From an uncultured Vogesella sp. (GTDB taxonomy: Bacteria; Pseudomonadota; Gammaproteobacteria; Burkholderiales; Chromobacteriaceae): 24,374 nucleotides of DNA. This document shows positions 8,413 to 16,694 of the stretch, in pieces. The DNA lies in contig CAMLGD010000022.1 in assembly GCA_946479405.1 (NCBI GenBank), positions 1 through 24,374 of the forward strand, in the 5' to 3' direction. Under the pieces are notes generated by a model, which made no database searches, was not told where the DNA came from, and saw nothing but the letters and a program-made list of their open reading frames with translations. The stretch's first letter is position 1, and each line of letters opens with the position of its first letter. The translations under genes were made by a program, and so were the position numbers.

Positions 8413-9734
8413 GCGCCGCGGCGCAGCGCGCGCGCCAGCCACTCCAGCGCCGGCTGCTGGCTGGCGGCATCGAAGTAGCTGGCATTCAGCCGCAGCGCAT
8501 GGCGGCCGGGCTCGCCCGGCTGACACAGCGTACCGGGCGCCAGCTGGATGCCGTGCTGCTGCGCCTCGGCCGCCAGCGCCACGCAGTCGGCCGGCAGCTG
8601 TTCCAGCCACACAAAATACGCCCCTTCGGCCGCCGGCAACGCGCAGCCCGGCGGCAGGATAGGCCGCAGCGCCGCCTCCAGCGCGCGCACCCGCTGTGCC
8701 AGTTGCTGCCGCAGCCGGCGCAGGCCGGGCAGGTGGCGGCCGCCGGCCAGCAATTCGGCCAGCGCCAGCTGGTTGGGCAGCGGGCTGGCCAGCGTCTGCG
8801 CCACTTTCAGCCGCCGCGCCAGCTCGGCATAGCGGCCCGGCAGCAGCCAGCCGACGCGGTAGCCCGGCGCCAGCGACTTGGAAAAGGTGCCGCACAACAG
8901 CACGCGCCCGGCCGTGTCCGCCGCACGCAGCGGCAGCGGCGTCTGCTCGTCAAAACCGAGCTGACGGTAGGCATCATCTTCGATCACCGCGACATCGTAC
9001 TGTTCGGCCAGTGCCAGCAACTGCTGGCGGGTGGCGGCCGGCAGGCTGCGGCCGTGCGGATGGGCGAACGCCGACATCAGCGCGATGCCCTGCACCTCGC
9101 CGCGTGCCAGCGCCGCCTGCAGCGCGGCGGTATCCACGCTGCCATCGGCACCCAGCTGCAGCGGCAGCAGCGCTACGCCGTGCTCAGCCAGCCAGCCCAG
9201 CAGGCCGGGAAACGCCGGCAGCAGCACCGCCAGGGTTGGCCGCACCACGCCGTGGGTGACGGCGGCGATGGCCAGCGACAGCGCCTCCATGCCGCCGCAG
9301 GTGATCAGCACTTCGTCGGCGTGCAGCTCCCAGCCTTCGGTGGCGGCATTGCGTGCCAGCTGGCGCCGCAGCGCCGGCAGCCCGGCCAGTGCCGGCTCGG
9401 CCAGCGCCTGGTGGTAATGGCGCATGGCGCCGACGAAGGCGTGGCTCAGCGCACGGGTGTCGTACAAGGCGGGATGGGGAAACGGCGCGCCCAGCGGCGC
9501 GATCAGGCGCTCGTCGGCGGCGCTGGCGCCGGCCGCCACCACGTAGCCGCGCCGCGGCTGCGCCTCGGCAAAGCCCAGCCGTTCCAGTTCGTAGTAGGCG
9601 CGGCGCGCGGTGTTGAGGCTGACGGTGTGCTGCTGCACCAGCTGCCGCAGCGAAGGCAGCGCATCGCCGCGGCGGTAGTCGCCGCGCTCGATCGCGCTGA
9701 TGATGCCCTGCACCAGTTGGCCGTATTTGCTCAC
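8409..9734 (-). CDS. MocR-type GntR regulator with aminotransferase-like domain
   Basis: The product is 441 residues. The N-terminal GntR winged helix (about 1-68: GDALPSLRQLVQQHTVSLNTARRAYYELERLGF) is fused to a fold-type I PLP domain. PLP-binding features are D253/D254 and Y256 in VIEDDAYRQLGFD and the Schiff-base lysine K286 in GTFSKSLAPG. MocR proteins (GabR, PdxR, TauR and relatives) sense an amine or PLP-related ligand through this domain and usually control a divergent gene. Here the neighbour upstream, across only 57 bases, is a co-oriented binding-protein gene, so the target is not obvious. It converges on ccoG with overlapping stops. Confidence 0.9.
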   Translation of the reverse strand: MSKYGQLVQGIISAIERGDYRRGDALPSLRQLVQQHTVSLNTARRAYYELERLGFAEAQPRRGYVVAAGASAADERLIAPLGAPFPHPALYDTRALSHAFVGAMRHYHQALAEPALAGLPALRRQLARNAATEGWELHADEVLITCGGMEALSLAIAAVTHGVVRPTLAVLLPAFPGLLGWLAEHGVALLPLQLGADGSVDTAALQAALARGEVQGIALMSAFAHPHGRSLPAATRQQLLALAEQYDVAVIEDDAYRQLGFDEQTPLPLRAADTAGRVLLCGTFSKSLAPGYRVGWLLPGRYAELARRLKVAQTLASPLPNQLALAELLAGGRHLPGLRRLRQQLAQRVRALEAALRPILPPGCALPAAEGAYFVWLEQLPADCVALAAEAQQHGIQLAPGTLCQPGEPGRHALRLNASYFDAASQQPALEWLARALRRGA

Positions 9735-9791
9735 GCTGTATCTTCCACCCGCAAAACGGCGATTATGCCGTGCGCGGGGCTGGGCGGGGAA

Positions 9792-10577
9792 TCAGCGCTG
9801 ACGCCGCTCCAGTGCGGCATACACTTCCTGCCGGGTGCGTGCCAGCAGCGCGGAGAACTCGCCGCTGTCGCGCATTTTTTTCAGCTCGCGGTTGAAGCGC
9901 GTCGCCAGTTCGGCCGCGCGCGGGTGCTTGCGCGAGATGGCGATGCACAGCGGCGTGCTCCAGTAGGCGCGATCCTGCGGCACGATGCGCGCCGCCTGGC
10001 TGGGGCTCAGATAGAGCAGGGTAGCCAGCATGCCGGCCTCGCTTTCCATCGGAAACAGGTCGATGCGGCTGGCGGCCAGCTTGCGCAGGTTGCTGATGTC
10101 GTCGCCCACCACGTCCACCTGCAGCACGCCCTTGTCCTGCAGCTGGGTAAAGGTGTCGGAGTAGAAGTTGCCGGCGGTGATGCCGAAACGGTAACGCGAC
10201 AGATCGGCCAGTGTCTGCCACGAGTAGCGCTCGCCGCGGCGCTGGAACAGCACCATGCGGAACGGCAGGATCTCGTCGGTGAACAGCAGATCGCGCTGGC
10301 GGTCCTCGTTCGGCGTCCAGCCTACGCTGCCATCGACATCGCCATTGCGCGCCAGCTGGATGGCACGGTTGTTGGGATACCAGCTGTAGCGCACCCTGAC
10401 ATTGCCGCGGCGGAACACCTCGCTCACCAGCCGGCTCATGATGCCGCCGTAGCGCAGTTTTTCACCGATCAGCGGCGCATATTCCGAACTGGAAAAATGC
10501 ACGCTCAGCGGTGGCTCCGTCGCCTGCGCCAGCCACGGCAGCAGCCCGAGCCAGGCCAGCAGGACCTTGCGCCACAT
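9792..10577 (-). CDS. Orphan periplasmic solute-binding protein (SBP_bac_3-like)
   Basis: The product is 261 residues. A signal peptide (MWRKVLLAWLGLLPWLAQA, cleaved before TEPP) precedes a type 2 periplasmic binding fold. Visible features are SSSEYAPLIGEKLRYGGIMSRLVSEVFRR near the N-terminus, then YPNNRAIQLARNGDVDGSVGWTPNEDR, and DLSRYRFGITAGNFYSD in the second lobe. ATG 10577 is chosen over the longer frame because AGGGGG lies just upstream and the signal peptide starts there. There is no ABC permease or ATPase nearby. Such orphans often act as chemoreceptor or sensor-kinase partners, or are stand-alone ligand binders; the ligand is unknown. It may be co-transcribed with the MocR gene downstream. 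Confidence 0.8.
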   Translation of the reverse strand: MWRKVLLAWLGLLPWLAQATEPPLSVHFSSSEYAPLIGEKLRYGGIMSRLVSEVFRRGNVRVRYSWYPNNRAIQLARNGDVDGSVGWTPNEDRQRDLLFTDEILPFRMVLFQRRGERYSWQTLADLSRYRFGITAGNFYSDTFTQLQDKGVLQVDVVGDDISNLRKLAASRIDLFPMESEAGMLATLLYLSPSQAARIVPQDRAYWSTPLCIAISRKHPRAAELATRFNRELKKMRDSGEFSALLARTRQEVYAALERRQR

Positions 10578-10668
10578 AGTGTTCCCCCTTGTTACCGCTG
10601 TTTTTATAGCGCAAGCGTAAACCGGCAGCAGGCAGGACGACAAACGGCAGGCGGACAGGTGCGGCCAA

Positions 10669-11535
10669 CTACGATTGACGCAGGCTGCGTGGCGTCTGCC
10701 CGGTCAGGCGCTTGAAGAAGCGGATGAAATACGCCGGCTCGGTAAAGCCCAGCTGATCGGCGATCTGGTTCACGTTCAGCGTGGTGTACACCAGCAGGCG
10801 CTTGGCCTCCAGCAGCAGGCGCTGGTGCAGCAGCTGCAGCGCCGTGTGGCCGGTCTGGCGGCGGCAGACGCCGTTGAGGTAGGCGGTGGACACCCCCAGC
10901 TGGTGCGCATAGCGGCTTACCGCCCAGTGTTCGCGGTAGTGTTTTTCCAGCAGCGCGCCAAAGCGCTGCAGGTGCTGGCTGCCGCGGTCCGGGCGCTCGG
11001 CCGGGCCTTCGCCCTGCGGCAGCTGGCGGCTGAGCCACACCAGCAGCGCGCACACCAGCGAGCGCAGCAGCACATCGCGCCCCGGCGCCGGGTTGGCGTA
11101 TTCCTCGGCAATGGCGGCAAACAGACTGTCCAGATAATGCCCGCCGTGCGCCACCGGAAAGCAGTGCGGCTGCTGCAATACCGCCGCACACACGCCCAGC
11201 TCCTGCTGCAACCAGCTCACCAGCGGTGCAGCCAGCGTCAGCACATAGCCTTCGATGTCGGCATGAAAGCGAAAGCCGTGCACGCACAGCGCCGGCACCA
11301 GCTGGATCGATGGCTGTTCCACCCGCGTATGCAGCCCCTCTACGTATAAATCGGCCGGCCCCCGGCGCACGTACAGCAGCTGCCACAGATCGCCATGGCG
11401 ATGGCGGTCGATCTCCCAGCCGTACAGCTGGCTGCGGCTGGAAATGGTCTCGCAATGCAGCAGGTCCACCGTCGGCCAGTCGCTACCCTCGCCATACAGT
11501 TTGAACACCGGCACCCCGGCCAGTCCTGCTTGCAT
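10669..11535 (-). CDS. pobR: AraC-family activator of 4-hydroxybenzoate hydroxylase (PobR type)
   Basis: The product is 288 residues. The N-terminal half is a cupin-like effector domain (HRHGDLWQLLYVRRGPADLYVEG at about 46-68). The C-terminal AraC double helix-turn-helix (about 188-288) has SRYAHQLGVSTAYLNGVCRRQTGHTALQLLHQRLLLEAKRLL and the hallmark IADQLGFTEPAYFIRFFKRLTGQTPRSLRQ. It is divergent from pobA, as for the AraC-type PobR of pseudomonads (the Acinetobacter PobR is IclR-type and unrelated). It should activate pobA with 4-hydroxybenzoate as effector. AGGAG lies about 8 bases before ATG 11535. A TGCGGCCAAC copy abuts the stop codon (10660-10668). Confidence 0.9.
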   Translation of the reverse strand: MQAGLAGVPVFKLYGEGSDWPTVDLLHCETISSRSQLYGWEIDRHRHGDLWQLLYVRRGPADLYVEGLHTRVEQPSIQLVPALCVHGFRFHADIEGYVLTLAAPLVSWLQQELGVCAAVLQQPHCFPVAHGGHYLDSLFAAIAEEYANPAPGRDVLLRSLVCALLVWLSRQLPQGEGPAERPDRGSQHLQRFGALLEKHYREHWAVSRYAHQLGVSTAYLNGVCRRQTGHTALQLLHQRLLLEAKRLLVYTTLNVNQIADQLGFTEPAYFIRFFKRLTGQTPRSLRQS

Positions 11536-11537
11536 AG

Positions 11538-12866
<1,329 letters not shown>

Positions 12867-12897
12867 ACCGCCAGCGCTCACGTTTTCCCCACCTGCT

Positions 12898-12931
12898 GCC
12901 AGCCCCGGAACCACCGGGCGCTGGCTTTTTT
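12898..12931 (+). terminator. Rho-independent terminator of pobA
   Basis: GCCAG...CCCGG pairs with CCGGG...CTGGC around AACCA, with a small internal bulge, and ends in TTTTTT. It lies about 30 bases after the pobA stop. Confidence 0.8.
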
Positions 12932-13025
12932 CATTGGCTCCCCTAACTGCCGGCAAAGTGGCACTGGCCAAGGAACCACCGGCCCGGCAGCATCACGCCA
13001 TGTCCTTGTCTGCCCGGAGCCACAC

Positions 13026-13634
13026 ATGCCGTTCTACCAGCCACCGTCCTTTACCGCTGCGGCCAACGTTGGCCGCACCCTGGCGGCAGAGTTTCCGTTT
13101 GCCACCCTGATCACCCAGCAGCAGGACACGCCATGGCTCAGCCACCTGCTGCTGCTGCCGGACCCGTCCGAGCCGGACTGCCTGCTCGGCCACCTTGCCG
13201 CCGCCAACGGCCATAGCGCGGCGCTGCTGCAAACGCCCAGCGTCGCCATCTTCCACGGCGAGCACGACTACATCTCGCCGCGCTGGTATGTCAGCCCCAG
13301 CATGGTGCCGACCTGGAACTACCGCGTCGCCCATGCCCACGGCCAGGCCGAGGCGGTGAGCGGCGACGAGCTGACCGCGCTGCTGACGCAGCTGGCCGCG
13401 CGCTTTGAAGGTGCCGACGGCTGGACGCCGGCGCAGCTGCCGGCCACCGCGCTGGCGGCGATGCAGCGCGGTATCGTCGGCTTCCGCCTGCGGGTCAGCC
13501 GCTGGGAGGTAAAGGAAAAGCTCAGCCAGAACCGCGCGCCGCAAGACATTGCCGCGGTGATTGCCACCTTGCAGGCCGGTGACGCCGGGCAGCGGCAGCT
13601 GGCCGCCCGCATGTTGGCCGCAAGCGGCGGCTGA
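13026..13634 (+). CDS. PaiB-type FMN-binding protein (putative transcriptional regulator)
   Basis: The product is 202 residues. Family motifs are visible in order: EFPFATLITQQQDTPWLSHLLLL (about 22-44), GHLAAANGHS, VAIFHGEHDYISPRWY with VPTWNYRVAHAHG (about 75-108), GWTPAQLP, and IVGFRLRVSRWEVKEKLSQNR near the C-terminus. PaiB of Bacillus is a negative regulator of sporulation and protease genes; most proteobacterial homologues are simply predicted split-barrel flavin-binding proteins. GGAG lies about 7 bases before ATG. The gene probably has its own promoter after the pobA terminator. Codons 11-18 carry the perfect 20-bp palindrome at 13058-13077. Confidence 0.85.
   Translation: MPFYQPPSFTAAANVGRTLAAEFPFATLITQQQDTPWLSHLLLLPDPSEPDCLLGHLAAANGHSAALLQTPSVAIFHGEHDYISPRWYVSPSMVPTWNYRVAHAHGQAEAVSGDELTALLTQLAARFEGADGWTPAQLPATALAAMQRGIVGFRLRVSRWEVKEKLSQNRAPQDIAAVIATLQAGDAGQRQLAARMLAASGG
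13058..13077. repeat. Perfect 20-bp palindrome made of two head-to-head copies of the dispersed motif
   Basis: TGCGGCCAACGTTGGCCGCA is its own reverse complement. It encodes part of AAANVGRT in the PaiB-like protein, a poorly conserved stretch, 32 bases after the start codon. Confidence 0.9.
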
Positions 13635-13667
13635 CACGGCGAAGGTGCCGCCAGCGGGCCGGGGGTC

Positions 13668-13673
13668 TATACT
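13668..13673 (+). promoter_or_regulatory. Candidate -10 box (TATACT) for yaeQ
   Basis: GGTCTATACTGCC lies 34 bases before the yaeQ start. No -35 box at the proper distance is visible. Confidence 0.35.
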
Positions 13674-13706
13674 GCCGGCCTTCCCAGCCTTAGCCGAAAG
13701 CCCGCC

Positions 13707-14261
13707 ATGGCCCTGAAAGCCACCATTTACAAAGCCGACCTCGCCATTTCCGACATGGACCGCGGCTACTATGCCAGCCACAACCTGACCCTGGCGCAGC
13801 ACCCGTCGGAAACCATCGAGCGCCTGATGCTGCGCCTCGCGGTATTCGCCCTGCATGCCGACGAGCGGCTGCACTTCAGCAAGGGCATCAGCGCCGACGA
13901 CGAGCCGGACCTGTGGCGCAAGAACTACGGCGACGAAGTGGAGCAGTGGATCGAGCTGGGCGAGCCGGACGAAAAGCGCCTGCGCCAGGTCTGCGGCCGT
14001 GCCGAGGCGGTGTGGATCTACAGCTATGGTGGCCGCGCCGCCGATATCTGGTGGGAAGGCATGGCCGGCAAGGCCAGCCGTTTCGACCATCTCAACATCA
14101 TGAGCGTGTCGCCGGACACGCTGGCCGAGCTGGCCACGCTGTGCCAGCGCAATATGCAGCTCACCGCCACCATCCAGGACGGCGCGCTGTGGTTCAGCAG
14201 CGAGCAGGGCAGCGTCACCGTCACCCCGCAACGGCTGTACGGCAACGGCGAGCGCGGTTAA
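13707..14261 (+). CDS. yaeQ: YaeQ family protein
   Basis: The product is 184 residues, the usual family length. It opens with MALKATIYKADLAISDMDR and carries the family hallmarks LTLAQHPSETIERLMLRLAVFALHADERLHFSKGISADDEPDLW, WIELGEPDEKRL, YGGRAADIWWEG and TATIQDGALWFSS. YaeQ proteins have a PD-(D/E)XK nuclease-like fold; early work linked YaeQ to suppression of rfaH defects, but the molecular function is not known. No strong ribosome site is visible, only GAAAG before ATG. It is probably transcribed alone or with the binding-protein gene that follows after 66 bases. Confidence 0.94.
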   Translation: MALKATIYKADLAISDMDRGYYASHNLTLAQHPSETIERLMLRLAVFALHADERLHFSKGISADDEPDLWRKNYGDEVEQWIELGEPDEKRLRQVCGRAEAVWIYSYGGRAADIWWEGMAGKASRFDHLNIMSVSPDTLAELATLCQRNMQLTATIQDGALWFSSEQGSVTVTPQRLYGNGERG

Positions 14262-14327
14262 ATCGCCTTGGCCGTCGGGCATGGCAGGCACTAGCCTGAA
14301 GTGACCGATGTGCCGTCCAGAGGCCCC

Positions 14328-15074
14328 ATGATGTTGACCCGTTGCGCGCTGCTGGTCTGGCTGCTGCTGCCGTTGCTGACACATGGCGCGCAGGTCATCC
14401 ATCTGTCGCTGCAGCCGGATGACCCGATCTCCGCCACCGCCTTCAGCATCGTCAGCGAAGCCTACCGCCGGCTGGGCTACGACCCGCAGGCGGTGCTGCT
14501 GCCCACCGAGCGCGCACTGAGCAGCGCCGCGCAAGGGCAGACCGATGCCGACACCGTGCGCGCGGCCGGCATCGAAAAACGCTACCCGCAGTTGCTGCCG
14601 GTGCCGGTCGTGCTGCTGCAGGTGGAAAGCTATGCCTTTACCACCGGCCGCACTCTGGCGCTGAACAGCTGGGACGACCTGCGGCCCTACCGGCTGTGCG
14701 TGCTTTTTGGCATCAAGCTCCTGCTGGAGAAAACCGAGGGCCTGGACCGCGTCTTTAGCGATACCGTGCCGCATACGGTGCAGCTGCTGCGTGCCGGCCG
14801 CTGCGATGTCGCCATCCTCAGCCAGATGGCGTGGCTGGACATCGATGCGATGCAGGCCGGCCCGCTGCGGCAGAGCAGCATGCCGCTGGCCGTCACGCCG
14901 CTGTACCACTACCTGCACCAGCGGCACCGGGCACTGCTGCCGAAGCTGAGCCAGGTGTTGCGCGAGATGCAGCGGGAAGGGCGCATTGCCGCCATCGTGG
15001 CAGCGATGCAGGACAAGGTCGATGCCGCCCGGGCGCGGCAGTCGTTTGCCGACAGCAACAGTCTGGTGCCGTAA
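14328..15074 (+). CDS. Second orphan periplasmic solute-binding protein (SBP_bac_3-like)
   Basis: The product is about 248 residues. A signal peptide (MMLTRCALLVWLLLPLLTHG, cleaved before AQVI) is followed by a type 2 periplasmic binding fold, with SIVSEAYRRLGY, ADTVRAAGIEKRYPQLLPVPVVLL and a second-lobe opening LNSWDDLRPYRLCVLFGIKLLLEK. It is shorter than transport-type members. ATG 14328 is preferred over the upstream ATG 14301 because AGAGG lies just before it and the signal peptide begins there; ATG 14331 is equally possible. No permease or ATPase adjoins. It is only distantly similar to the protein at 9792-10577. A role as a sensor rather than a transporter is inferred. Confidence 0.75.
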   Translation: MMLTRCALLVWLLLPLLTHGAQVIHLSLQPDDPISATAFSIVSEAYRRLGYDPQAVLLPTERALSSAAQGQTDADTVRAAGIEKRYPQLLPVPVVLLQVESYAFTTGRTLALNSWDDLRPYRLCVLFGIKLLLEKTEGLDRVFSDTVPHTVQLLRAGRCDVAILSQMAWLDIDAMQAGPLRQSSMPLAVTPLYHYLHQRHRALLPKLSQVLREMQREGRIAAIVAAMQDKVDAARARQSFADSNSLVP

Positions 15075-15130
15075 CCGCGTTTGCCCCGCGCTGGCGCCCG
15101 CACCATGGGCAATGCTGTCGGGTCAGGCCA

Positions 15131-15727
15131 TCAGTTTGGGCGGGCACCCTGCGCCGTCAACAGCGCAAAGCCACGCCGCGCCAGCTGTTCTGCATCGCCG
15201 CGCCCCAGCAGCTGGCGGTCGTGATGCGCGCTCTGCACCAGCCCGAACAGCATGAAGGCCAGCAGCGCCGCATCGCTGCCCGCCGGCAGCTCGCCGTTGT
15301 CACAGGCGTCCTGCAGCATGCGCTGCAGCGTGTCGCGCAGCCGCGCCTGCCCGGCCAGCAGCGCATCGCGCACCACGCCCGGCTGATCGTCGAACTCGTA
15401 GCATGCGGCCAACACCGGACAGCCGCCGGGATAACGGCCGCCTTCCAGCCGCCCCAGCCAGGCATCGAACAGCGCCTGCAGCCGCGGCAGGCCGCGCGGC
15501 AGCGCCAGTACCGGCTTGAGCGTTTCCTCCACAAACTGCGCCTGCGCCGCCTCCACCACCGCCAGCTGCAACGCCTCCTTGCTGCCGAAGTGGGCAAACA
15601 AGCCGCTTTTCGACATGCCGCTGGCGCTGGCCAGCTCGCCGATGGTGAGCGCGGCAATGCCGCTGCTGCTGGCCAGCGCCAGCGCCTGTTGCAGGATGGC
15701 GTCCCGGGTGACCGCTTTTTTATTCAT
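15131..15727 (-). CDS. TetR/AcrR family repressor
   Basis: The product is 198 residues. The N-terminal helix-turn-helix is clear: RDAILQQALALASSSGIAALTIGELASASGMSKSGLFAHFGSKEALQLAVVE (about 8-60). The rest is a helical ligand-binding domain with a C-terminal region of the TetR_C type (PGGCPVLAACYEFDDQPG). It is divergent from a thioesterase-DUF1304 pair over 67 bases holding a near-perfect palindrome, so it most likely represses both that pair and itself. The ligand is unknown; the thioesterase neighbour suggests an acyl-CoA or an electrophile. Confidence 0.9.
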   Translation of the reverse strand: MNKKAVTRDAILQQALALASSSGIAALTIGELASASGMSKSGLFAHFGSKEALQLAVVEAAQAQFVEETLKPVLALPRGLPRLQALFDAWLGRLEGGRYPGGCPVLAACYEFDDQPGVVRDALLAGQARLRDTLQRMLQDACDNGELPAGSDAALLAFMLFGLVQSAHHDRQLLGRGDAEQLARRGFALLTAQGARPN

Positions 15728-15756
15728 TGCTGCTTGCCTTGCCGTGGTTTACGTGC

Positions 15757-15780
15757 AAAATAGCACGATCGTACTTTTTT
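15757..15780. promoter_or_regulatory. TetR-type operator between divergent genes
   Basis: A 24-base imperfect palindrome (10 of 12 half-site positions match) is centred on ACGATCGT (15765-15772), with A-rich and T-rich arms. It lies 30 bases from the tetR start and 15 from the thioesterase start, where a repressor would block both promoters. Confidence 0.7.
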
Positions 15781-15794
15781 GAAAGCACACGATT

Positions 15795-16247
15795 ATGACC
15801 GTGTTCCACAAAATGGTGGAAATCCGCTGGGCGGACATCGACGCCAACCGACACCTGCGCCACAGCGCCTATGCCGACCTGTGCGCGCACAGCCGCATCG
15901 AATGGCTGCAGGCGGCCGGCTTCGGCCCGCAGCAGTTCCAGACGCTGGGTTTCGGCCCGGTGCTGTTCCGCGAGAGTACCGAATATCGCCGCGAAATCCA
16001 CCTCGGCGAGCGCATCGACATCCGCCTGAGCCTGGCCGCCGCCAGTCCGGACAACGGCCGCTGGACCTTCCGTCACGAGCTGTACAAGCCGGACGGCCAG
16101 CTGGCGGCCATCCACGAAGTCACCGGCGCCTGGATGGACCTGGCCGCGCGCAAGCTGATCCCGCCGCCGGCCGCGCTGCAGCCGCTGCTGGCCGAGCTCA
16201 GCCACAGCGCCGATTTCACCCTGCTGCCGCAGCCGACTTACAAGTAA
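15795..16247 (+). CDS. Acyl-CoA thioesterase, 4HBT hotdog family
   Basis: The product is 150 residues, typical length. The hotdog signature EIRWADIDANRHLRHSAYADLCAHSRIEWLQ (about 9-39) contains the aspartate (D14 or D16) expected to be catalytic in YbgC/FadM-type enzymes. The strands RESTEYRREIHLGERIDIRLSL and WTFRHELYKPDGQLAAIHEVTGAWMDL complete the fold. It should hydrolyse an acyl-CoA thioester; chain length and substrate cannot be read from the sequence. It is the first gene of a two-gene unit with DUF1304 (18-base gap), divergent from the TetR gene. Confidence 0.87.
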   Translation: MTVFHKMVEIRWADIDANRHLRHSAYADLCAHSRIEWLQAAGFGPQQFQTLGFGPVLFRESTEYRREIHLGERIDIRLSLAAASPDNGRWTFRHELYKPDGQLAAIHEVTGAWMDLAARKLIPPPAALQPLLAELSHSADFTLLPQPTYK

Positions 16248-16265
16248 GCACGCCGGAGCCACGCC

Positions 16266-16616
16266 ATGACTGTTGCAGCCATGATCGCCATCGCTGTGGT
16301 GGCGCTGATCCACGTCTACATCCTGGTGCTGGAAATGCTGCTGTGGACGCACCCGGCCGGGCGCCGCGCCTTCGGCCTGACGCCGCAGTTCGCCGCCGAC
16401 AGCCGGGTGCTGGCCGCCAACCAGGGGCTGTACAACGGCTTCCTGGCCGCCGGCCTGCTGTGGAGCCTGCTGCCGGGCAGCCCGGCCGGCATCGCGCCGT
16501 TCTTCCTCGGCTGCGTGCTGCTGGCCGGCGTGTTCGGCGCCGTCACCGCCAGCCGCAAGATCCTGTTTGTACAGGCGCTGCCGGCCGCCATCGCCCTGCT
16601 GCTGGTGCTGTTCTGA
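16266..16616 (+). CDS. DUF1304 small integral membrane protein
   Basis: The product is 116 residues with four predicted membrane helices. Conserved family motifs are HVYILVLEMLLWTHPAGRRAFGLTP, FAADSRVLAANQGLYNGFLAAGL and a C-terminal GAVTASRKILFVQALPAAIALLL. The biochemical function of DUF1304 is unknown. GGAG lies 8 bases before ATG. Close spacing makes it an operon partner of the thioesterase. It converges on the HD-GYP gene with an 18-bp palindrome in between. Confidence 0.9.
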   Translation: MTVAAMIAIAVVALIHVYILVLEMLLWTHPAGRRAFGLTPQFAADSRVLAANQGLYNGFLAAGLLWSLLPGSPAGIAPFFLGCVLLAGVFGAVTASRKILFVQALPAAIALLLVLF

Positions 16617-16675
16617 AGCGGCCGTTCTGGCTGGACTGCAACCGTACGCAACAGGCCGGCACCGCCGGCGCCACC

Positions 16676-16693
16676 GCGGCCAAGCTTGGCCGC
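16676..16693. repeat. Perfect 18-bp palindrome at a convergent gene junction
   Basis: GCGGCCAAGCTTGGCCGC is self-complementary. It is two head-to-head near-copies of the dispersed motif and lies one base from the HD-GYP stop codon and 60 bases after the DUF1304 stop. It could form a strong hairpin, but no T run follows on either strand. Confidence 0.85.
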
Positions 16694-16694
16694 C

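Noticed and set aside
7812..10715. A 967-residue open frame on the + strand across ccoG, the MocR gene and the binding-protein gene
   Set aside because: It lies in a shadow frame of three well-supported genes, has Arg/Ala/Gln-rich composition without any domain, and is the usual artefact of GC-rich coding DNA.
12993..14927. A 644-residue minus-strand open frame opposite paiB, yaeQ and the second binding protein
   Set aside because: It is antisense to three recognisable genes and rich in Gln/Arg/His/Gly with no motif.
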